64,000 bases of DNA, from contig NC_133289.1 in the NCBI RefSeq assembly GCF_005239225.2, positions 7,571,501 to 7,635,500 of the forward strand. Direction: 5' to 3'. Of this stretch, positions 1 to 13,432 are shown in pieces; the stretch's first letter is position 1, and the number at the start of each line of letters is the position of its first letter. The stretch comes from Populus alba (taxonomy: Eukaryota > Streptophyta > Magnoliopsida > Malpighiales > Salicaceae). Position numbers and translations under genes: made by a program. The notes under the pieces are model-generated. The model was not told the DNA's origin, made no database searches, and saw only the letters and a program-made list of their open reading frames with translations.

Positions 1-2739
1 AAGCTAAGAAAATTCTGTCTATTTTTATGATACACATCATTGGCATCCATGCCTCCAAATGAATGCTCTACCATATCTGAAGCAGGATAAGTATTCATCA
101 TCCCATCCAAGGGTTCTCCAAACCATCCCACATTGTACTCATTACAGTCAGAATATGCTTGCAATTCATCCATCAGATAAGAGAGTTCAAATATCTTACT
201 CTCAACCATCCCCGGTTGCCTGGCACTTAGAGATTCACTTGGAGGGGACACATCAGCAAAGATAGGCAAAGGACTATTATTTTTGCTTTCACATTTGAAA
301 ACTTCTGGTTGCTCATCTTTATGTAGCTTGACACTATTGACAGGTATTGAATAATTTGAATCTTCACTTTTCACTTGGCTAATGGAAATAGCTGAAGTTG
401 CATTTAATTGCTCAACAGGACAAGAGATTAGTGTAGACTGAGCTTTAAACTCCCCTTTTAAAGTGAGAGGAACTGCATTTTCTCTAGTACTGTGGAGATC
501 ATTGAATCTACCTTTAATATAGGCAACTATTTGAATATTTTCAGCAACCTGAGAACAGGAGAGGAAAATAAATCCTTACAGGAGATGAAACAAAGCAAGG
601 CAGATGCATGCTTTGAACACACACATGCTCGTAGATACCCGCTATCATGCATGCATACATGTATACATGCACATAGGACACTGATGACCTCATTCTGACA
701 TCCAGGATCCGGCATCCATTATTTTTTATAGGGAGAAAAATGATATCATAAGCAGATTAATAAATTACACAATTAAATCCCTTTGAATAACTTGACAGGT
801 TATCCACAACTGTAGAAACTGCCTAACAATAATTACCATGTCCATTTCTAGTGCATAATGATGACAGCGGTAAAAATAACTTTTCACACCTTTATAGTAA
901 CCAAATTCAAATAGTAAAATACCTCAACAGAATATGAGTGCAATAAAGATAAAAAAACACATACCTCGTCAAATGATCCAAGCTGCAAAACTCCATGTGG
1001 AAGTACAGGCACCAGCAAGATAGTCTGCACATGAATCACATATTCACAACTGACATTATCCATTTGAAGGGGGACTATGATAAATTTTAAATGTTCACAA
1101 CCAACTTCCAGCATGCGTAAGCAGTGCCAAAATCTCTCTCTCTAACACGCACACGCAAGCACGCACATGAATATGGAGGAATCAACAAACTGAATATGAT
1201 GATCTATTGTTAATAGAATTCAGAATTAAATTACCTTGATACCTGATGCAAACTGAAGTAGCCATTCTTCTGGAAACTGCCAGTGGAAAGAATTCCATTT
1301 TTTAGGTTCTGTTAATTTCTGAATATAAACAAATTTAGGTATTTTGATTATCTATCTCACCTCAGGAACTAAATTCTTGCTCATTTCACAAGAAAAAATA
1401 TTGTTGAACGAAAGCCAGAAATGGTCCCCTGTATATGCCACTTCACCAACAACCCTGAAAAATTTTTGGATCCAAAATCAATTATGCTCTTTTCAAACTT
1501 TTCAATGACATGCATAAAACCTTGCTTTTTAAGTCGCAAATTATCTCTTAAGTAAATATATGAGATTGGAAGAAGTAAACAACAGACAAATTATACAGTC
1601 CTCTAATTTTAGATTCGTGAAGTACATAATTGCAAACGGTCTACTGAAACGAGTTTGGAAAAACAGAGAGGGAAAAAAAAAAAGCATGTTATATTGAATT
1701 AGATGAGTCAAGCATGGGATTATACCCCTCTCCTAAGGGATACTGAAGCTGCCACATTTCAGCCATGACAAGTTCGATTTGATGTCCCCCAAAGTTAGCA
1801 TTAGACGCACTTGCATCGCGGAGGGAAGAAACTAGATCATTTCCACCATTGCAGTAAACATCTGAGGATATAGTTTGCAAAGGTTCTCGTGGTTTTGAGC
1901 AATCAAAATACCCATCTTCCCAAGTCAAAATCCTGACACAGAAATGAAGATATTTAACTTCACGTAATCAGTTGTTATGTTTCAAATGATACTAGACTAC
2001 ATACATTGGCAGACATAGAATCAAACATGCATGTCTATTCCAGTAAAATTTATTATGGCAAGATTGTGGAGCAATTAATAACCAGGGATTTTACAGCCGA
2101 AACACTTTCCTTAAGAAATTTCTTATGAATACACCATGTAGAAGGCCTGCCTAAAACCTGACTAAGGAGGGACTTAGTCTCCTTGAACCAAAGTTGGCCC
2201 GAGGATACCCTGACTGTAGAAACCAAAATAAAACATTCGAAAAGATCAACCCAAATATGATGGGACAGCTCTTAGAAATGTTCTGATTAGCAGGCATGAA
2301 TTAAAACATCGTAGCCATATATGCATCCACTAACTAACTCCCGAGCTATTAGAAAATATTCAATGGTAATTCATTCTAGTTCAGACATTTGATTCTGCAT
2401 ATGTCAACAAAGTCCTTCCAACCAGTCACATAATTGAAATCCATCAAAACATCAAATTCATGTTAACCGTTTCCAATATATTAAAAGAGAAACAAGAAGA
2501 TATTTACAGATTTATCTTACAGTTTTACAACAAATTACAACCCATAAATTCAAGAACAGAAAAAACAGCCATAGAATTAAAACAACATATAGTCAAATAA
2601 AACATCTGATGAAGAAAATGGGTTTGGCAACAACAACTTACATTGGGCTCCCATATCTCATCTTCCAAAGAACAGCATATTTCCAGTCTGAATTATTGCA
2701 AAGACTCTCCAACAGCTGTCTCAGATCAGTAGTTCCCAT
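1..2739 (-). CDS. LHW-like bHLH transcription factor, 5' part (C-terminus outside window)
   Basis: Nuclear regulator of the LONESOME HIGHWAY/bHLH155/EMB1444 family; relatives act in vascular and root development as bHLH heterodimers. Visible coding exons on the minus strand are 2739-2642, 1932-1726, 1454-1361, 1276-1235, 1024-965 and 548-1; all junctions are GT-AG and phases agree, giving about 349 residues. The N-terminus begins MGTTDLRQLLESLC, then DWKYAVLWKM and LTWEDGYFD, the family's bHLH-MYC N-terminal domain, followed by VGEVAYTGDHFWL and LLVPVLPHGVLQLGS. The sixth exon is a long open frame rich in Ser, Asn and Glu that runs off the left edge; the bHLH domain must lie beyond it. The ATG is directly preceded by a possible splice acceptor (ttgtcgaaaagtcaacag), so an intron in the leader is possible. 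Subfamily assignment is by recalled similarity. Confidence 0.85.
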
Positions 2740-2825
2740 CTGTTGACTTTTCGACAAAAACACAAATCTTTACTACATACAACAATTTCTAGCCAAATAA
2801 TTATTTCTATCCCTAAAACCCTTCA

Positions 2826-2933
2826 CTAACTGCCCCGATAAGACCCTCGTCCGGCTTGTTTTATCCTCAAACCTGCTCTTCGTTTTATCGGTGGCCCTGT
2901 CAAATTAAGTAGTAAAAATCTCATTTCTAACAT
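2826..2933 (-). CDS. Candidate conserved peptide uORF in the leader of the bHLH gene
   Basis: An ATG-to-TAG frame of 35 codons lies 87 bases upstream of the main start on the same strand. The peptide starts MLEMRFLLLNLTGPP and ends RIKQAGRGSYRGS; its second half is basic and Gly/Arg rich. Arabidopsis bHLH155 (At2g31280) is, as I recall, annotated with conserved peptide uORF 7, which makes a regulatory peptide at this spot plausible. A possible splice acceptor (aatttgacag) falls inside the frame at about 2898-2907, so the true peptide may begin in an upstream leader exon and share only the C-terminal part. Family identity is inferred, not checked. Confidence 0.5.
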   Translation of the reverse strand: MLEMRFLLLNLTGPPIKRRAGLRIKQAGRGSYRGS

Positions 2934-3290
2934 TAAACCTTAACCCCCTTTCTCTCCCTCCCTCGCTCCCAATTACAAACTATTTCTTACGCAATCTGTT
3001 ATAATCACAACACTCAAACAACACAAAATAAAGAGATGGGCTTGATTTCAACAGTTTTTCTGTTCCAGTATTCCATGAAATTTACTGCAATCAAACGAAA
3101 GCAACACTCTCTGGTTCTTCAAATTGCCTGAAATTGAAGGAATGGAAGAAGCAGGGCTGAAGCAAGATCCACTGCCCAAAAAAAATAAAACAACGAAAGA
3201 TCAGCTGATTGGTTACCAGATATCTGTTTATGTATAAGGGTAGGAGAAGACGACAGAATTGGAGAATCCGAGAGAAGAGTTAGAGAGGTT

Positions 3291-3350
3291 CAAATTCGGT
3301 GGATTCCATAATGGTGTTGGGTGGAGACGGAGAGAGAGAGAGACATGGGA
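3291..3350 (-). promoter_or_regulatory. Probable leader/promoter edge of the bHLH gene
   Basis: On the minus strand this stretch carries a short CT run (gagagagagagag on the plus strand, about 3330-3342) and lies about 560 bases above the bHLH ATG. CT runs are common near plant transcription starts. The exact start site cannot be read from sequence alone. Confidence 0.3.
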
Positions 3351-3790
3351 GGGCAAAATGCTTTTTTTATGAAATGCTTTTCCACTCGAAACAAAAGCAA
3401 TGAATGAAGTGTGTTGCCTCCATTAAAGCTGACTTTAAATAGAGTGTTTACTACTTACTACCTCCCCCACCGGTAACTGGTTACATCGTCACTTTTGTTT
3501 GTGTCCCCCTCCCCCTCTGCTTTTCTACATTAGATTTATCCACGATGTCGGAATTTATTTACTTTGGATACGTGAGGATTCCAGGCCCACCGCTAGGATG
3601 GATGGATTCTTTGCAGACGAAATGCAATAATAATAATAATAATTTTTAATTTCTATCTCGCTTGCTTTGTTTTTTCCCTTTTATTCTATTTCTAAAAAAA
3701 TATGTAGAATAGGTAAAAAAATAAAACATAAAAATATAAAATCAAAAGAATTAATTTGTTAATTTATTAGGACTAATTTATACTTAACCC

Positions 3791-3827
<37 letters not shown>

Positions 3828-3860
3828 GAGGAGGAGGAGGAGGAGGAGGAGGAGGAGGAT
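3791..3860. repeat. Compound microsatellite (TAA)n(GAG)n
   Basis: About eleven TAA units run directly into about twelve GAG units. A separate short (AAT)n tract lies at 3625-3646. Confidence 0.95.
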
Positions 3861-6835
3861 GAGGGAAGTCAACAATTAAATAACTAATTTATCAATAAAA
3901 TAGTTTGTTTCGATCTATCTTGAGCTTTTCAAAATTCAAATATTATTATACTATAAATTGTCATATCATTATATATATTTGATGTTGACTCATTAACTAT
4001 GAAGCAACAACATGCTTCAAAATTTATTATGTATTCATATTGTAAGTGAAATCATAATTACTATAATTATAATTAAATTAAAAGTTTTAATTTAATTCTA
4101 AATAACAAAAAAAAAAACTCAAAACCTACAAACACTAGCTTCTAACGTAATTTGAGCTTAAAAACAAAACAAAACAATTGATAGGCTAGCAATTCTATTT
4201 ATGCTTTTAGAATAATATAATAAAATTTCAGTTTAATTTAATAATCGGCTAAAAATTTATACTTGTTTTATTAGATTGGATATTGTACTCTTTTGAAAAT
4301 TTTCAAAATCTAGAAAATATTTAAAATTTATAAAAATAATAAAATAAAAATATATATTTATTCTAAAAATGGTGAAAAGATGACCGAGCATATTAATAAT
4401 AAAAAAAAAGTTATTTGTTAACTTCCATCGATTGTACATATATAATATATGCGGTATTGATATCGTGTAGTGCTAGCTCTCTTGCACATTAAATTAATAA
4501 TACAACTCCGGCATAGATAAACTAAATCATAAATATAGATTAGAGTATCGCAAAAATCACAAGGAAATTTTCTTTATTATGACATTACCATTTGAGAACT
4601 TGAAGTGATGTGATCCCAAAAGCTGGACCAGATCAATCAAACTACTCTACGATCCAGAATTTAAGATGTCAAACGATACTTGGTTTGTTTTGAAAATGTC
4701 AAAATCGTAATAACATAAAAAAAAATAAAAAATAGTATCATGTTATTTTAGGATATAGCTAGGATGTCCGAAGAGCCAATATGTCCCTCTAGAGTGGAAG
4801 TACTTTCTTGACTTAAAACTTTAATGGGGGAGCCGTTGTGCTTGACCCTTCAATAACCTAAAACTAAAAACAAATATATATAGCAAAAAAAAAAAAAAAC
4901 TAAAACCGGCCGTACTTCAGACAAATATTTAATTATAGTGAGGTTAAATGTTTCATTAGGAAAACTCTTATCGTACTTCAGACATCTTCATCAAGACTGA
5001 AATATAATATACATGCATATGATATATATATGATTATCCAAAAAACATGCATATGATATATGGGTGATCGGGAACTCTCTAAGATTGTGTTTTATTTTCA
5101 TTATGAATTCTTTCATCGCGAGATTTGTTAGGCCTTGGAATAAATATATAATTCATTAGTTTTTTTTTCTCATTATATAATAATTAAATACATAATAAGA
5201 TTAGAGCTTAGTTTATTGAAAGAAGTTATCAAATACATAATCATTAAGCTATGTTTATTTACATAATTGTGTTTTCATTCTATAATTATAAAGGTAACCA
5301 CCTTAGCAAATTATGTTCGGCTATCTCACAAGAATGTGGGTGTTTGAAGATGAGGATTTTAGTCTGTTTCGATAGGATTTAATTTATTATGTGCTAAATA
5401 TAGTGTTTAATATTCACACACAAAAAAAAAACAAAAAAAAACCATGCTTGATTCAATAAAAATTTAGGGGATTGATGTGAGTCAAATCTTGTGTTTTATT
5501 CTCTCTGGTGCTGGTAGTCTCTTGCAATTATTTTTTAAAAATAATATTTATTTAAAAATATATTAAAATAATATATTTTTTATTTTTTTAAAATTATTTT
5601 TGATATTAATGCATTAAAATGATCTAAAAAACACAAAAAAAATATATCAATTTAAAGCAAAAAAAAAATTTAAAAATTTTAAATTTTTTTTTTTTAAAAC
5701 TAAAAAATAAACTAGACATAGTTTAACGATATCGCCAATAATTTGAGTGTTTGAAGATGAAAATATTATTTTGTTTGGTAAAATTTAATATTCTTTGCAC
5801 TAGAAATAGTATTTGCTCAAGAACAATTGATAGTTTGAATCAAATCACTTTGTTAAGCAATATATAATAGTGCAAATAAAATCTAACTATGCAGTTTTTA
5901 TTGAGAGAAACTAACTATGCAGAGATTTCATCTCATAATTATTTATCGAGGGAGTTCGATGCCAAAACAGCTTTGCCTTCTTGATGACCGACGTAGGGCA
6001 TACGGGAGCAAGTTTTACTTTGGTGCCAAACCTCCACTCATCATCAGTTTCGTGTTAGCAGCTGAATGGAAGAAGTCCCTTTTTCTTTTCTATGATTATT
6101 ATCAGTTTTATGCACAAAAAGTCTAACTTCGAGCACATATTTGACCCTACCATTGTAGATTAGACTTTGGAAAACCGAGATTTTACAATTATTAACTCAA
6201 ATATGTTATTTTAATCCCCGTGATTTGGATGGATGGATGGATGTTTTACATCCTAATTTGTTTTGCTTGATGGTTGAAGCTATCTTAGACAAGAAATTAA
6301 TGGTAATGTCACTGATGATGTTATTACCCTTTAAACTTTGAATCGACTAGTTTCTAATTTGGTTAATAGATTTCCATATTTAACTTAGCCGCTTGTTTGG
6401 TATTGTATTTCAAGGGTGAGGTAAAATTTAAATTTTTTTATTTAAAATTAATTTTTTTATATTTTTTAATTGTTTTAATATATTAATATAAAAAATAATT
6501 TTTTTTTTAAAAAACTATTAATATAATATATTTTTAAATAAAAATCATTTTAAAAAATAACTGCATCATATTCTTAAATACATCAAGATAAATACTCTCA
6601 CTTCCCTTGCTACGGTTGGATTCCACCAAAAAAATTGAAACAGTGCATGGACCATCTATGATGGATGGTATGAGTTAATTATCTTATCGTAGGAAGCTTC
6701 ATCTACTTAACTAGTTAGTGAGCAGGTGTTTTCTCCATGCTATCATTCAAAAATTATTATTTCTTGAAAAAATTAAAAGAAAATATTTTTTTTATAAATC
6801 TATTAAAAGTTGATTAGAAGTATTTTTGATATATA

Positions 6836-7715
6836 TATATATATCAACCTTGACCCAATCAATTCTAAAATTTTCCTCAAATATATGTGAGATACATCCT
6901 TAATAAGATGTTTAATAAAAAATCATTTTTAAAACCACGTCTAATTTTGTTCTTTTCTCATGGACATTATAGATGAGAAATTTTTCATCTAAATCTTCTC
7001 CTTCATCATCATCCTTGTCAAGTTTTAGTGGTTGATTCCAATCCATAAAAAAACTATAATTATCAAAACATTCTATTTCAACATCATATTCATCTTAATC
7101 ATGAAGTTGTTTTCTCTTCTCATGTCTTTGAAATGAGATCTCAAAATTATTAATCATGGATTCGTGATTATTCTTTTCATAATATTTCGGGCTCCTTACC
7201 TTTGTCAATTGACAAGTTATTTTGTAATCCACCTCTACATATTTTTTATCACTAGCTTTTTAACATTTCTTTTCAATTCTATAATTTATCTATGTATATC
7301 TTCTATAGCCAGTTTCAAAACATTGATAAACATCTCAACCTTTCATGCACCAATATGTTTTATTATGTTACATCTTCTAGCCATGAGAAAGATAACAAGT
7401 ACATGATCTTTCTTTCTTTTTATATAAAAAAAAGGGATTATAAATAAACTCAAATTCAAAATTTTATTATTGATTATTTCTTTTTCATCTAGTCTCTAAA
7501 AATACAAACTAAACACAATAAAATCAACTTTGACCCTATCAATTCTAAAATTTCTCCTCAAATATATACGAGGCACATCCTTCATAATATGCTTAATCAA
7601 AAATCACTTTTAGAACCACATCTAATTTTGTTCTTTTCTCATAGACATTACATATCAAAACATCTAAATCTTCTCCTTCATTCATCATCCTCATCGGTTT
7701 TAGTGGTTGATTCCA
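6836..7715. repeat. Pair of 200-bp direct repeats, probable LTR-element remnant
   Basis: Copies at about 6836-7040 and 7523-7715 share long runs such as tctaattttgttcttttctc and end in the same ttttagtggttgattcca. They sit about 680 bases apart. The intervening DNA has a stretch near 7449-7480 resembling the copia-like LTRs at 25.2 and 26.6 kb, so a degraded non-autonomous retroelement is likely. Confidence 0.5.
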
Positions 7716-9746
7716 ATACACAAATCCATAAATGAGAACTAAAAATAAAACTAGAAAAGTAAAATTAATGATAGGTGTAAATCAAGATATTTAATCTCAT
7801 AAGATAACAAGTTTACTCGATTGTCTTTTACTAAATTTATTTATTAAAATAAGTTTTAATTCAATCAAACGATATTAGAAATAGATACACACATTAAATT
7901 GATTGAATACAATAGAAGGGAAAAAAATGTTATGCAAGGCTACACATATTGAAAATATTACTTGAAAATAAATATTTTTTATTTTAAAAATAAAGTTCAT
8001 CTATACAAAAAAAAAATAAAAATTATAGATGAATTAGGAAAACCTATTCAATAATTAAATGCATAAAAAATAAGCAAAAAATAATTATTAATTTAAAAAA
8101 GGCTTTCTAAACAAAATAAAAGAGACAAGGGGTATTAATATAAATATAAATAAAAAAATGATTTTGAAAAAAAAAATATATAGAAAATCGTTAATTTAGA
8201 AAAATGGTAAAAATATTTTTTTAAAAAAAAGGCCAAGAAAGCTTGTTTGGACCCATTTTCGTTAGGGCCCACGTGACTAGGTCTTTTTATTTGTTTTTGC
8301 ATCTAGGGTGCCTTAATTTTTTTTTTTTTTTTTTAAAAAAAAGAGTTAGACAAAACATCTTCTATATTGCCCAATAAAAGGGGTTGATGTTTTTTCAAAC
8401 CATTTGTTTTACAAAACACCTAGAAAACATCATAGGCAACTTGTTAAATTCATTTTTGGCCTAAAAATCCCTAAAAAAATTGAAATCAACCTGAAACAGA
8501 AAATATTATCAATATCATATATATTTTTCTTGACAACTACAAGGTACCAAAAAACCCCTAATGTGAGCTTCCCTCGTCGAAAGGAATAATTTCACATAAA
8601 TTTCAATCGTTTTGATGGTTGGAATCAATGTCAATGGAAAAGTTTCCCTTTGTAGTGCTGGATTCCAGCAACTTTCTCTCACATGTCTAACACTACAGGC
8701 CAAAAAATTAGAAAAATAAAGTTTGGGACCAAAACTGATTTTTCTTTTAATTTTGGAAATTGAAGGGGCCAATATCTATAATTTATAAAGTATAGGGACT
8801 ACAAGAAACATATTGCCCAAACTTTTAAAACCACTCATTAAGTTTTTACATATTTTTTACTGTACTCCTCCATCTTTTAATTTCACCATCCCCCCAATAT
8901 ATTAACTTATAATTTGGTCCAATAATGGCCAAATGTTTTTAAAAAATTGAATGCAAAAAAATGGCACCGTAAATAGTCCATCTAATTAAAAACCCTAATC
9001 AAAGAGAAATTTTATCAAGTGGACATGGAGGTTGCCATCAACCACAACCCAATTTCTCAAGTATATGCAAATTTCCCAAGTATTCAAAGTTCTACCCTAT
9101 TTTCTTATTCCATATTAGCTTCTCAAAAAGTCATAGCTTGTGCATGAAAATTGTCCAAGGGGAAAGGAACTCACAATTCTTTCAAATATGGATGCTTATA
9201 GAAGGTGTCAGTAACTCCAATTAAAATTGCTATGATCTAAGTACCGAGATCTTGACGAATTAAGACATAAATAAGAAAAAACAAATGCATAATTTAACAA
9301 TGTACAGATACTTCACTAGCAATTGTGTCCAATTCACCAATTCAAAAGGAAGGACTAAATAAACAAATATACTATATCATACAAACAATGAAAAAAATAT
9401 CCACTACAAATTAAGTTCATCTCTTGAATAATTTTATATTAAACAAACAATAAAATAATACCCATTACAAATGTGGAGCACTAAAATAATAATTTGGAAG
9501 ATCATTAAAGTTATTGACTACACTCAAAGTTAGATAACATTCAATGGATTGAGAATGGGGTTGCAAGCCAGGTAGTGGAGGCGCCGGCTCTACCTGGAAT
9601 GGGGTAGTTGACCGGCGTGAGTGTCTTCAATTTGAGAGATTTAGAAGTTCTCCATAAGTTTCAATTGAATTGATTTAGGGTTGAAACAAAAAGGAGATAA
9701 AGAGAGAAAGGATGGAAGAGAGGACTCGTGTGATCTATTGTTTGTG

Positions 9747-9750
<4 letters not shown>

Positions 9751-9793
<43 letters not shown>
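9751..9793. repeat. (AT)n microsatellite
   Basis: An uninterrupted run of about 21 AT units. Similar tracts occur at 20020-20070, 29012-29031, 45425-45465, 54671-54725 and 62105-62140. Confidence 0.95.
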
Positions 9794-9795
<2 letters not shown>

Positions 9796-11265
9796 AGGGT
9801 AATTTAATTATTTTATTTTATTTAAAAATTTTTCAAGAATATAAAATATAATTTTTCAAAACATAGAGATAAAAAAAAAATCAAATTATAGGTGGATCGT
9901 TGTAATTCTTTCTAATTTGTATTAATTTCTTATATTTTCAATTTAGTTTTTGATTAATGTTGACATCTCTTTGTAACATTAATTTGCATATATAATTCTT
10001 GTATAAAAACAAAATTTTTAAGCTGAAAAACAAGTTGATAGTGGTTTTTTTCTTGAAAAATAACTTTTGATTTGATTACCATAGATAAGTTGACTGGTAT
10101 TTATTTATCTAATCCTTGTAAGGACTCTATTAAAAATCACTAATTATGGAGGATATCATTCACAATTGATTTTATATATATCTTCCCAAATTAATGTAAG
10201 AAATTATTAATTCCTAGAGTGGTTTTTTTTTTTTTTTTTTTTCATTTCGACGTTAAGGATATTGACAGGCTAGCTTAAACATCAAATGAGACTAAGTTCC
10301 TCTCTCCAAACGATTTTAAAGGTGCACCTTATATCAGCACATGATGCATTTTAAAAAAATTAATAAACTATGGTAACCTCAAGGTTTAACTTAGAAAGTC
10401 AAGAAAAATGAGCAAACCATCATATAAACCCTTGATATTTTATGGAGGTTATTAAAATATTGTCAATACGAATTAATTATCAAAGTCAACTAAAAATATG
10501 ATTAAAATGGTTATAATTAGAAGATACTTCCCTCGCATATTTACGAATTAATTATCAAAGTCAACTAAAAATCTGACTAAAATGGTTATAACTAAAAATC
10601 TGATTAAAATGGTTATTTACAATAACCTATAAAAAATAACTAAGGATTCAATATTCTAATAATTTGATGAATTTTAATGAAGTTTAATTATTTTTAAATT
10701 TTAATAATTTATGTTCTTCATTGGGTTGTTTTAAGTCTTTTATAGTTTTAATATTTAAAATAAAATATCAATATAATATTGCATAGTTTAGGAGTGATTT
10801 AAGTAGTTTATTTTTACGTTTTTTCAGAGTTTTAAGTAGTGTATAAATAAAAATAATAATTAAAAAATATTAAACTAAAATAGCCTTGTTTTAGGAATTA
10901 ATAATTTTCTTTTTTATAATTTTATAAATATTGATTTTTTTAATTAGAGGTGGGGTTGAATTTACTTATTTATAGTGATAAATATATTATAATATTAGTA
11001 TTGTATTAAGGATATAATAGTCAATAAAAAAAAGTTTGTGCTTCTGATTTTCATATTGAAAGAGTGTTTTTTGAATATTTTTAAGGATATAAATCAATTC
11101 ATATATTTAATTAGAACTCTTTTGAGGGTATTGATATGAAATTAAAATCATAAAAAAGAGGTAAAAGAAAATCAGAAAAGATTCTCTAATTTACTACAAT
11201 AATTTTGAATCAAAAATATTATTTCAAAAATACCCTTTTTTTTCTCTAAAAAATTGGAATATACT

Positions 11266-11520
11266 GAATGCAGGCAAAGTTGCAAGATTCAAGGATATGA
11301 TATACATGGAAAAGAAAAGTAAAGCAATGATCAACGTATGGGAAATGGGAAGGGATTCAGGTTATTGGATTGAACCCGAGAAATTATATCCAGAATGTTC
11401 TTAACTTGTATATCTGATTACACTGGCACTGATTTTGAATTTCTTCCATATGGAGCTGGAAGGAGGATGTGTCCTGGTCTGCTCCTGAGTACGACAACAA
11501 GCCGAGTTGATACTTCCCAT
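11266..11520 (+). pseudogene. Cytochrome P450 (CYP71-type) pseudogene, heme-binding region only
   Basis: Three reading frames together give ECRQSCKIQGYDIHGK, then SKAMINVWEMGRDSGYWIEP, then SDYTGTDFEFLPYGAGRR followed by MCPG. These correspond to the PERF-to-heme-loop region of plant CYP71-clan enzymes, and the heme motif (Phe, Gly, Arg and the Cys ligand) is still readable. Two frameshifts, one near the lysine-rich segment (about 11313) and one near 11397, and the absence of any upstream P450 sequence make it non-functional. It stands alone among repeats, so it is probably a truncated transposed or retained copy. Confidence 0.85.
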
Positions 11521-11805
11521 ACAAACCATAATTTTATGTTTTTTTTTTTAATATATTTTATGAGTTAAAATATATATTTTTGTTAAACTTCTAAACTAAA
11601 AAATAAAATTCAATTAAAATCTCAAAAAGTTATTGTTTACATAGTAGTTGTCCTTTGTTTTTCAGTATTAATGACGTAGTCGGACTTGTGATAACAAGTG
11701 ATTCTCAATAATTAGATATGAGTCTACCACAATTAGATGAGATTTGTCATAGACAAATTACGTGGATGATCTAATATATGTATTTATGGACAAGCGGGAC
11801 AGGTC

Positions 11806-12003
11806 TAAGAGCATTGCTGCCAAACCGGCGTTTTGACAAAATTCAAAATTTTTTTTTTTTTTGCTAAAATTGAGTTACGGTTGTACTTTTTGGATCGTTT
11901 TGATGTGCTGATATCAAAAATGATTTTTTAAAAATGAAAAAAACATCATTTGCATGTATTTCGACACGAAAAGCTATTTGAAAAGCAACCGACACTGCTC
12001 TAA
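11806..12003 (-). mobile_element. MITE copy 1 (about 200-bp inverted-repeat element)
   Basis: On the reverse strand it reads like the copies at 16.2, 41.7 and 46.7 kb: a GC-bearing end, the stretch agcttttcgtgtcgaaat, a poly-A/T middle with a block near tgatatcagcacatcaaaac, then a second GC-bearing end. The flanks ctaagagca and tgctctaag are inverted relative to each other. Confidence 0.75.
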
Positions 12004-13249
12004 GTTCAAAAAGAGATTTGGTCACGCTAGACTAAAATGATGGCTTAAAGGGGCCATAAGTTTTGATCTAACCGTTGGATCGCGCTTCCAAAAACTATTT
12101 TTCTTAAAATAGCTATGACCTTTAGATCTTTAAATTTTAAAAAACTCGTCTCAGTGCCCTAATTTTGATGGTTTTGTGATAATTCTTATGAACCAATTTA
12201 ATTGGCTATTATAAACCAGTCGATCGGTTAGTCCTAATTTTAATTATGTCTTGATTATAAGCCATAAAGTCAATCTTAATTTTATCGTGGTCCCTAACAA
12301 TGACAATTAATTGATATTACATTTTAGAACCGTGACATTGAAATATATGTTATTTCCCCAAACTATGTGCTACTATATTAATTTATTATTATTTTTTTTA
12401 ATATGCTAAATTCCCAATTTATCCATTCTAGAAGCAAAGATACTACTACTAATCATCAGTAGTTAAGTATTTTACCACTAAATTCATAGTATACAAAGCC
12501 TGAGCTAATGACTAGTCCTACCATTCCTTTGACTTTTTGTTGTAAAGGAATGATTGGGCCGACCACTCTCTTCACAATAAACAATAACACATGTTGGATA
12601 TACATCTAAAATATTAATTTCAACAGAACAATATTAAAGTTTGAAGCATCAAGCATGGCATATACATTGAAAGCTGCCCGTTGCGATGCTTATTCAACCA
12701 CATAATCAATATTTGTTTTCTCAGAAGAAAGCATCAACGGCAGGATTCACAGCTACTCTTCATGTTAACTCGCTCCATTTGGGAGGGGAGAGATAAATTA
12801 AACAAGCTTTCTTTTTGGCTGAGCCGGACCCAGAAAATTAATACGCTGCTGAGAAAATCTAGGATACTCAGCGAGTGAAAAGCATGTAGGACAGCTAAAC
12901 ACACGACTTTAGCAATCCAAGAAAAGTAAACGTACTTATCAGTTATCACTGACTTTATTCAAGCTTCCGTTATCAAAGTTTTGTCCAGATACATTTACCT
13001 TTGATTCATCCCATATGGAAGATTTACAATGATACACGTTAAGAAAAGAAGTCAATGTCTTGATAGTTCTACAAACTTACAATTATATCGATAATTGAGA
13101 AGGAAAAAAATGTAAAAAACACAATTGAAAATGCAAAGCTTTTTCTTTTTTTCTTTTTTGAATATGATTGAATTGTTAGTAATGGTGATAAAAAGATTAC
13201 AAGTGGAAGCCGGCAAAGGCATTTCTACCGTTTTTTTTTTTATTATTAT

Positions 13250-13432
13250 TGATGTGGATGTCTAGATCAGCTTGCGCGTACCTCGACCAATCTCACGGGC
13301 ACTGAAATTAACGATCATGTAAACCTCTAGTGACCATTATATTAGTAATCACGGGATTCAAACCTAAGACCACATGGAGAACAAATATATTGGTCCTAAG
13401 GTTCTAAGCTTTTACTACTGAATTACCTACTA
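13250..13432 (-). mobile_element. tRNA-derived SINE, copy 1
   Basis: On the minus strand a pol III A-box-like segment (taggtaattcagtagtaa) is followed by a near-perfect B box (ggtttgaatcc). The 3' part, gttaatttcagtgcccgt then attggtcgaggtacgcgcaag, matches the two other copies at 50.6 and 51.2 kb. It belongs with the Salicaceae SINE class by layout. Confidence 0.75.

Larger units (their letters stand above)
3351..11265. other. AT-rich intergenic block with microsatellites and degraded repeats
   Basis: No gene is supported. Contents are a compound microsatellite (3791-3860), AT-rich inverted-repeat element remnants at about 5495-5710 and 6395-6560, a duplicated 200-bp unit (6836-7040 and 7523-7715), an (ATGG)n tract near 6218-6241, an (AT)n tract (9751-9793), and a tandem duplication of about 75 bp (10468-10520 and 10543-10595). 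The stretch 8240-8960 resembles worn transposon sequence. All longer reading frames here are low-complexity or lack recognisable protein features. Confidence 0.6.

Noticed and set aside
12681..12949. Overlapping 65- and 71-codon frames on opposite strands
   Set aside because: No family resemblance, no supporting splice structure and repeat-rich surroundings.
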